The notes beneath the pieces were generated by a model. The model was not told the origin of the DNA and did no database searches. It saw only the letters and a list, made by a program, of their open reading frames with translations. A program made the position numbers and the translations under genes. A DNA stretch of 64,000 bases from Gordionus sp. m RMFG-2023 (lineage: Eukaryota > Nematomorpha > Gordioida > Chordodea > Parachordodidae), in assembly GCF_954871325.1 (NCBI RefSeq), contig NC_088778.1:33740730-33804729 (forward strand). The letters run 5' to 3'. Below are positions 49,801 to 56,900 of the stretch, piece after piece (position 1 is the first letter of the stretch; each line of letters opens with the position of its first letter).

Positions 49801-52589
49801 GATTTCAAGTTTTCCTTGGCGTAATTATTATTTTCAAATTTTAGTGGCGTAATATTTATATAAATTTCTAGTCGAATATTAATTATCTCTGAAACTCCTT
49901 GTCCAACAGGGAGAAAGAAATTGCAAGCTTGCCCAACGAGATCAAGTCTCCGCCATCAAGCAGTAACAGCTTTTATGGAGTTAGAAGAACCGATTACTAA
50001 TGCTATTACTGAAATATCACAATGGCTTGAGATATATTTCTTCAGAAGCGAGAAAATTATTGGATTCAATACTTATTCCAAATTTCTTTTCTCATTAGAA
50101 TGTATTATTTAATTATACAAATATTTTATGTAATAATTTTCAAAAACATGACATTGACTTGATTAAGAAGGTGAGAATAGCGGAGAGCATTTTATTAGAA
50201 CTCAAGGAAATTAGAGCTAATGTTGATGAAGAATTTCATATTTTATATGTTATTGTTGAGTCAAAAGCAGAGCTATACGTGTTTAATATTTGTCCCCATC
50301 GACTTGCAGCAAGCAAGAACATCGTCAAAACATTAATATGGGATCAGTAGAAGAGTATTATAAAACAAATGTCCCCTCTCTTAGATACATTTATAACCCA
50401 AATAAATGAATGGTTTTTAATTCATCATGCAGCACTTACAAATCCGCAAATATTACTTCCACAAAAGCCTTTCCAACCTTTTTCACATGGTGATAGAAAG
50501 AAAAAATATATATTTGTTAGATTTTTATCACGAAGATGTTAAAATATCTTATGACGCCTTATTAGCTGAATAACAATGATTAAAAAGATTGACTATAGTT
50601 GATACAGTCCCCAAAAATGCTATGGATGCTTTGCATTACAAACACATATTAGATTATATTCCCAATGTATTAAAATGGTAATATATATTAGCAACTCTTC
50701 CCATTAGTAAACTAATGAGAGAACATTCTCTTTTTTAAGAAGAATAACAGAGCCCTGCAGAGATTCCATTAGCAGAGCATGGCCCGGATTTTTTTTAAAA
50801 AATTTTTCGGCCCGGCTCGGGTATGTTTAAAAAAAATTAAAATACGGGCCTGCAAGTCTCTGAAAAACATACCTATCAAATACAACTTCAGTAAGTAGAG
50901 ATTGAACGATTAGGATCTTTTGAATATTCATAGGCATTTAACGCCCAAGCAAGGATAGATAATTGAAAAATTAGCTCAAAACATAGAAAATACCCTAAGA
51001 AACTTTTCGTGTATTACTTTTATATTTCCAACATTTAAATTTTTTATACTTTATATATAAATTTTAAAGGCTAAAAAAAAATTCAAATTTCAATTTTGGG
51101 TCATTTAAGTGATTCGTGTGGGTTATATCCACTTTATATTTTATAATTCACATTTATTTTATAGCTTTTAGCCGGTTTATATATATATAATTTTTTTTGT
51201 AATTCACATTAATTTAAAATTGTGTATTAGAAATAGTTATTTATCCTAATAAATTTATGCTTAATATTTTTTAAATAACAATATCATTTCTTAAAAAAAT
51301 TTATTATCCCCCCAGACCAAATTCCCGCGTACGAGCCTGTCCACGGGGTATATGTGGATTCTATTTTTTATATACATGTTGGAAATTAGTCACGTGTTCT
51401 TTCGAGGTTAGGAAAACGCGCGCTATTAAGGATTGGCTAAATCTTCACGGCACCACATTTCGTGATTTTAATATGAATCCCGAACAAAAAAAAACCGCCG
51501 GAAAAATCTCGCGCGAAAATACCCCCGGGCTTTTTTTTTTCTTTCTTTCTTTCATGTTCTACAAAATTTACTTAAGACCTAATAACAACGGCATATTTTT
51601 ATTTGCATTAAAAATGGATATGCTTTTAAACAAGATAAGATGCCTGATTTTCAAAGTTTGGTAACTGGAGTAAAAAAAATATACTCCAGTAAAGAAAAAT
51701 ATTCCATCGCACTTCATCTCTTATTTTTCTCTAAAAATAATTCGCTATATTATTAATTAAATAAAAATAATCCATCCACCAATCCAATTGCGATATTTAG
51801 GTAGACTAAAGACTAAAATTTGACCAAATTTTAGTAAATAAGATATTTATTTATTTTTACTGGTGAATCATCATTAAATGTAAAATACAAATTTAATTTA
51901 TGGAAATAATAAAATTAAAAATGGGTAGATTGGTATTCGAAATCATTGAAAGAAATCGTTAGCTCTTTCATAAAATCTGGGAGGCTTCGCACCCCCATCA
52001 CGGTATTCCTCGCTTCGATTTTCCTAGTGGCCCTTTCCTGAACAATCACGTAAATGGGCTTATCGATTTTTAGAATAATATTCTAAGAACTCTAGATATA
52101 TATATATATATACATTTTTGGATCGCCAATTTCCCTTGCATCCATTTTTCAGCTCCTATCTGTGTAAGTTATTGCCACGAAGGAGGGCATTAATTTAGGA
52201 AAGGGTTTAAAGAGTCTAAGCCAATTTGAAGAAGAAGAAAAAACAGACTTTAATTCACTGTAATTTTACAAAATGGGGATCTTATTTTTCGAATACTTAT
52301 CAGCCCTGCCCAAAAAATCGAACCAGTATTGAAAGAGGGGAGGGAGATCGTAGCCAAATCCCCCAGCTGTTTCCGGCTATATGGTTGCATTAATAAGCGA
52401 ATCGTTATATCCAATAAATGAAAATAGTGAGAATAAAAAAAGACCTCTGATGCAAAAAAAAATTTTAAAGAATATTTATATATATATTTTAAATAATTTA
52501 CTTCTGCCGACTTCTTCTTGAACTTCCACTTCCGGTAAAAAGGATAGGACATTTACGCCAATAAGAATCACCCAAAAAGTTATATTCAT
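40731..52589 (-). CDS. Secreted two-repeat cysteine-rich peptide A (four exons)
   Basis: Four minus-strand exons: 52,589-52,502, 47,244-47,143, 44,483-44,394 and 40,813-40,731. All junctions are phase 1 with GT-AG borders, giving about 120 residues. Residues 1-22 are a signal peptide (MNITFWVILIGVNVLSFLPE). Repeat 1 (about 40-64) and repeat 2 each have Cys spacing C-x4/5-C-x3-C-x8-C-x2-C-x-C, with GCRVCRC and GCRTCRC ends. The last exon adds a Pro/Arg-rich tail (PPTIRPPITFRTPI, TRPPWK). The product should be exported, disulphide-rich and strongly basic. The GCxxCxC ending and D/N-x-x-G-C context recall antistasin-type inhibitor domains, but the loop before it is shorter; a new knottin-like family is equally possible. 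Intron lengths are 5.3, 2.7 and 3.6 kb, swollen by transposons. A head-to-tail paralogue, gene B, supports every exon. Function (protease inhibition, antimicrobial or venom-like) is inference. Confidence 0.8.
41024..41373 (+). mobile_element. Family M MITE, copy 6, with 10-bp duplication and empty site
   Basis: AATGACATAATAATAAACC at the left and GTTATATGTCATT at the right. The right flank is GGGCTAGACC; the left flank is GGGCTCTAGACC, the same with two added bases. The paralogous uninterrupted site at 53,591-53,600 has GGGCTAGACC once. A 9-10-bp duplication with long inverted ends fits Mutator-like elements. Confidence 0.85.
41688..41879. mobile_element. hAT MITE family T
   Basis: TAGTGTTGTTAAACGAC at the left, GCCGGTTAACAGCACT at the right, CAATATTTTAGCC and AATATTGAGTCAGCC inside. 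In intron 3 of gene A. Confidence 0.75.
42820..43090. mobile_element. TAGTGTTGTTAAA-ended repeat with internal direct repeats
   Basis: Starts TAGTGTTGTTAAAAAGTCG; GTCGACTAGAGGACGAATA occurs three times. The right end was not found. Confidence 0.5.
43335..43430. mobile_element. GC-rich element G, short copy
   Basis: CATCAGAGACCTGTACCC at the left, then CAGGCCGGTCTGGGC and CCGAGCCGGGCC. Right end eroded. Confidence 0.55.
43804..44075. mobile_element. PIF/Harbinger-like MITE family H, copy 2 with TAA duplication
   Basis: Ends GGCTGCATTCAAAGTGGAGA and CTTTGAATGCAGCC, flanked by TAA on both sides. 272 bp, in intron 3 of gene A. Confidence 0.85.
44394..44483 (-). CDS. Gene A exon 3: six-Cys repeat 2
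   Basis: PPRCPPFVRCRPGC then DIRGCRTCRCF; strong donor G/GTAAGTT; acceptor GCTGTAG. Confidence 0.82.
44783..45019. mobile_element. hAT-type element family D with perfect duplication and empty site
   Basis: Ends CAGAGTTGTTAAAAGATAC and TACTTTAACAACCCTG; the interior is repeats of ATCTAGATACAG. Flanked by GAATATAT on both sides. The paralogous site in gene B near 55,590-55,600 reads TACGGAATATATACTC without the element. Confidence 0.88.
45367..45450 (+). mobile_element. Family M MITE, truncated copy 7
   Basis: Only the first arm survives: ATACCTAGACTGACGTTGCA, then CAGCTGGAACCGCCATGGTG. Confidence 0.65.
45463..45830 (-). mobile_element. Fossil fragment shared with gene B intron 2, possibly retroelement
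   Basis: Closely matches 56,640-57,010. On the minus strand a DTGA motif in an FDFDTGA context suggests a retroelement aspartic protease piece. Broken, incomplete and older than the gene A/B duplication. Confidence 0.4.
45847..46169 (+). mobile_element. Family M MITE, copy 8
   Basis: AATGACGTATAATAATACC start, CAGCTGGGGACGCCATTTTG arm, GTCAGTCTAGG and ATGTCAT end. Directly abuts the GC-rich minisatellite. Confidence 0.78.
46216..46737. repeat. 36-bp GC-rich minisatellite within element G
   Basis: About 13 near-identical 36-bp units containing CCGGGCCCGGCCGG then AAAAAATATTTGAGAAA, ending in the element G terminus GGTACCTCTGCAGATCTC. The open frame across it is a repeat artefact. Confidence 0.93.
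47143..47244 (-). CDS. Gene A exon 2: six-Cys repeat 1
   Basis: Gly-rich lead (AVGLGVGGTR), then CPFIRCLPGC and RGCRVCR. The donor is T/GTAATA, so the sixth Cys codon is completed by GT of exon 3. The position used by gene B (G/GTAAGT) is mutated here. Confidence 0.78.
47324..47444. mobile_element. Element G copy with 8-bp duplication and empty site
   Basis: Flanked by AATGGAGG at 47,316-47,323 and 47,445-47,452. Gene B has the unoccupied equivalent (AATGAAGGGTTACAAAAT) near 57,796. Right end GGTACCTTTGCAGGTCACT. Supports hAT origin for element G. Confidence 0.75.
47950..49320 (+). other. Degenerate coding-like block in gene A intron 1
   Basis: Roughly 70-80% similar by eye to 57,860-59,240. 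Fragments SEESI, RTLRN, AKHNPSN and RFPPETN recur in both. Broken in this copy and interrupted by the hAT MITE at 48,426. Probably an old DNA transposon gene that preceded the gene duplication; family unknown. Confidence 0.45.
48426..48827. mobile_element. hAT MITE family S with 8-bp duplication
   Basis: Ends CAGTGGCGTAGCTA and TAGCTACGCCACTG, a classic hAT terminus. Flanks AAAGTAGC and AAAGCAGC differ by one base. 402 bp, no coding capacity. Confidence 0.93.
49880..51010 (+). mobile_element. hAT transposase remnant
   Basis: Pieces of transposase in + frames: LRHQAVTAFMELEEPITNAI (49,921-50,112), IAESILLELKEIRANVDEEF (50,159-50,350), then the dimerisation-domain signature LATLPISKLMREHSLF and LRRI near 50,690-50,745 (compare LPVSTxSAERSFSxLRRIKT). 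Several stops and frame changes; inactive. The signature is split after LRRI by the 50,748-50,862 element and resumes as KTYLSNTTSVS. Confidence 0.75.
50748..50862. mobile_element. Element G copy inserted in hAT transposase
   Basis: CAGAGCCCTGCAGAGATTCC at the left, CCTGCAAGTCTCTG at the right, CGGCCCGGCTCGGG inside. Splits LRRI from KTYL of the hAT remnant. Confidence 0.75.
52502..52589 (-). CDS. Gene A exon 1: signal peptide
   Basis: 29 codons starting MNITFWVILIGVNVLSFLPE and ending VQEEVGR plus one base before gtaaat. Nearly identical to exon 1 of gene B. Confidence 0.82.
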
Positions 52590-53262
52590 ATTTTAACTTT
52601 TTATTATCGTTAAAAAAAAAATTTAGTTTTTAAATTTAAATCCAAAAATTTATTTTAACGAATTTTCCTCGAGGAGTATTTTTTGGATCATATTTTCCCC
52701 ACAATTAACAATTATACATCAACTTTATCGTATATGTTAGTCTATTTTTTTTTATTTTGAAGGTTAATCATAGGTGGCTTACAAAACAAAATTAAAAAAA
52801 ACAGATTAAATTCATTCATCATTTAAATATCAAAAAAGTAGGTTGATTGATTAATATAAAACAAACTTTAATTTTATGAGATTTATCATCCATTTTTATA
52901 AAGTTTGCTATCGGCCATGGAATATCGTGTGGGTTTTAGAAAGATTACGCCTCCAACCCAAATATAAAATTTTCAGTGGTGTATTCAGTATTTTATCTCG
53001 GAAAACAGTCCAGAAATCAAAAATGGGGTCCCTTTAGATTAAGCTTCTAGCCAGTTAGAATTTCTTTCACACTCAACTGTTAATGTTTCTATTTATTGCA
53101 AGAGTTTTTATTTTCTTCAAATAATGCATCGCATATGAAAAAATAATACACTTCACAATGTGAAAATAAAACATTTTTGAATGTATAAATTTGATTTTTT
53201 TTTTTGCAGATAGAACTCCATTTTCGTATTGGGAATCTTCTGAAGTCCATTCCGCGACCTAA

Positions 53263-53369
53263 CTATGTTCTAGGTGGGATGTTGTTCCATTCAGGTGGTC
53301 CGCGTGTTTTCAGAATGATCGGAGTTATTGGAGATCTGATTATTGGAGGCCTTATTGTTATTGGAGCAC
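53263..53369 (-). CDS. Gene B exon 4: Pro/Arg-rich tail and stop
   Basis: Acceptor TTTTTGAAG; APITIRPPIIRSPITPII, then RGPPEWNNIPPRT and TAG. Confidence 0.8.
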
Positions 53370-53840
53370 CTTCAAAAATAAATATATTTAAATTTTAACG
53401 ATTATAAATAAATATTTTTAAAATGTACATTTTTAAAAATTAAATAATATCTGAAATTTTGTTAATTAAATGGTGAAAACCCCATATATAACGCATTTCA
53501 TTTTACTGTTAATATTTTTAATTTCCCCTTCGAAAATAATGCATAAATTTCCGGTCAAAACTATTCAAAATGATGAAATTTAAAAATACAGGGCTAGACC
53601 GAACAAGAAAATGTGAAAACTTTATTTTCTTAAATCAGAGATAATTTCGATTATTATTATAACATAGTTTGCAAAAAACACACAATAATCATGATATGGT
53701 ATACGAAATGCAATGTATATAAAAATAATGAAGATCAATAGGCATCTTTAGGAAAATATGCCGGTTCTCTAGAATTATCAATTTAGGCTAACAAAAAGTA
53801 TTCCCTAACCCACTTCCCTCCCTAAACATCATCACCTCCC

Positions 53841-53927
<87 letters not shown>

Positions 53928-56900
53928 TTCTTTCTTTCTTTTCTAACCCCAAAAAGGGGTTTAAGATATATCACTATAAACAAGAATTTGAAAATAAAAT
54001 TTAAAATAAATAATAACTATACTTATATATAATTCAAAAATGCTCTAGAGAATAGGTGTACAAAAAAAAAACAAGATTTATAATTAATAAAATTCTAACA
54101 TAGCTTATAAAGAAGTGTTGTTAAAAAAAGTCCTATTTCCGGTCGGTTTTTAATAACCGGAACCGTAAGATTTTAACCAAAAAATAATAAATATGAGTAT
54201 AAAGACTCGAAGTGTTGTTAAGCGACTCTCAATATTTTAGCCAGAAATATATCGGCTAAGTCTTCAGATTTCGATAATATAGTGTCTAGATCCTTTGTTC
54301 CTTCTATTAGCAAAATCTTCGGGCTCGCGTAATATTTTTCTGAAGGAAGTATTGAGTTTGCCGTTTGTAAAAATCGGCTTAAAACAAGCTATTTAACAAC
54401 ACTTGCTTCCAATACACGGATACTAAACTATAAGCAAAATAGCTCGAGTTACATACTATTAATTTTGGGTTTATAATCTTAGAATGGGGCCGTTTTTTTT
54501 AAAACCAAATCAGGCATTTGGACAGGCTGCCCGCAAAAATATAGGTGCCACCTGACCCCATCTCAAACAAAATTCTGACTACTCCTAATACATACCTTAC
54601 TAATTAAAAAAATTTTGAAAAAGGTTTTTAGAAAGATATTTTAGTCGTAAAAAGAACAAATTTATATTTTTTTTTATAAAAAATAATAATAATTTTTACG
54701 TAAAAATTGAACATATTAATACCAATGACACATATAATACCTAGAGTGACGATTCGTTCGTTAAAATGCATTTTTAAGCGTGGTTAAAAAGCAAATCAGC
54801 TGGAGCCGCCATTTTGGTAACACATATGGTAATTATTCTCATGTTAAAAACTACTATTTAAATTGATAACTTTGCTTCCTTATTATCTCGATGATCCGGT
54901 AATTCTTTAATAAAGTTTCGCGTCAGATATAGGGAATAAATTAGGCTCCCGTTTAAAATTTTTAATAATGATTAGCGTAACCAAGATGGCGTCTCCAGCT
55001 GATTTGCATTGACGTAACACTTTTAATGAATGAATGAATCGTCAGTCCAGGTATTATGTATGTCATTGCGTAATACGTAATAAGTGAAATGGTTATAAGT
55101 TGTAAAAAAATACGGCTAAAAAAAATATCTAAATATGATGGAGCTTACTAACACACCAGCAAACAGGACATCCTCGAGCATTTAGCCTAGATGAACACCT
55201 GGGCTGGCAGCGAACTACTACAGGGCATGGCGGATCTACAGCCGTTTAAATGTTTTTTTAAAAAAAATAATTGGCATTCGTAATAATTAATATACTCGTA
55301 ATATTATAACTAATGATGAGGGGAGGGGGGGGGGGGGCTTTAAAATTAGCACTAGCTGTCAAAATCTCCAAGTCCTTAAACGTGAACACCCTGAAATTCA
55401 AGTGTCCCAGGAAAAAATATTAAAGTCAGAGCTGTAGTAAATAATTGTAGAAATGTAATAATTATATCTTTGTTGAAGAAATTTCGAAGGCTAACTTAAA
55501 ATGATTGAACGTGAAAACCTGGAGCTAGTATAAAACTGGATTTTTCCCCTTCCGGAAAAACTAAAAGGAGAGTAAATGCAAGTGATGTACGGAATATATA
55601 CTCTCCGAACGTTTTGATAATTAATAATTATAAATACCAAAAATAATAACATAATTTAAAAAGCCACATGAAAACTATCATAAAAAAAAATAACATGTTT
55701 GATCAAAAGAGTCCCAATGATTGTTGCTGTAGGGCTCTTATGGCTAATTAGTTTGATTAGGGATTTGACTGTTTCCCCATATGAGTAGTTTGTTGATATT
55801 ATGATGGGTATGTATATTAGGATCTGCATCGAGTCGAATTTTCAAACCCGGCCCGGCCCGAAACTTTTTTGAAAAAAATTTGCCGGCCCGGATAGCCCAA
55901 ATTTATTAAAATATAGAAAATCAATTTTTTACAATTACTCAACACGTAAACGATATATGTTATCCGGCGTCTAGTTTCTATAAAATAAAATCAAAAATTT
56001 TGATATTTTACATAAAAAAATTCAAACATTTAAAAATGATAAATTTAAGAAATATTTTAAAAAAAAATAAGCTAAGGCCCGGCCCGAATTTTCATAAAAA
56101 AATATTAGGTCCCACCCAGCTCGATCTTTTTTAAAAATAGGACCGGCTCGGCCTGAAGCCCGTTCTGGCCGGTTATAGGCCGGACCTACTTTTGCAGATT
56201 TCTAATAGGTATATTGTTGTTGGATCTATAATTTTTTTCGGGATACCTAATGGATCGTAATTACTACTAGAGGGGGGGGGGCGAAAACTTATATACGTGT
56301 AAAGTTTCGATACACGTGTTTTCGCCCATTCCTGGGAGTTAAAATATGTCCACCAGGCAGCGAGTTATTAATAACGGAAGTATCTCCTAGTTAGAGATGC
56401 GAAGGAACACAGGCTTTGAATGAGGTAATATTTGATTTATTTTATTAATTCTTTAGGGCGCCCTGCGTATTTTGTATCTGTTTCAATGGAGTGTGATATC
56501 TAGCTTTAGAATCTATCTACACCAACACTCCGCATATTTTAGAGTTGCGAGATTGAGATATGTCCAAGCCTAGCCTGATAGCTGAAGCATATGCGAATTC
56601 CTTATTTGTCAAAAAGATATTTATTTAACAGGTAATCCAAAAAGAGGTACCTCATTAGTGTTAAATTATCACTGGTAGGGTCCTTATCCTTGATTCAATC
56701 ATTCAATCTTAAAGTTAACTTGGGTCTTGCTCTTAGCTTATAAAGGATGGTCACTATATGGGGTCTAGCCTAATTTTTAGGCGTCCAATACTTGTCCATA
56801 CCATAATTCCCATCAATGACGCCTGTGCACCAGTGTCAAAATCAAATACAACCACTTATCCCTTTAATCTCTGCAGTCTCAGTTTTTCTCGATTCTGTCC

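Noticed and set aside
53204-53398. Plus-strand reading of the conserved 40.7/53.3 kb segments (IGNLL...IGGLIV)
   Set aside because: Both paralogues stay open on + too, but only the minus strand offers a phase-1 acceptor, a stop, a Pro/Arg-rich composition and matching upstream exons.
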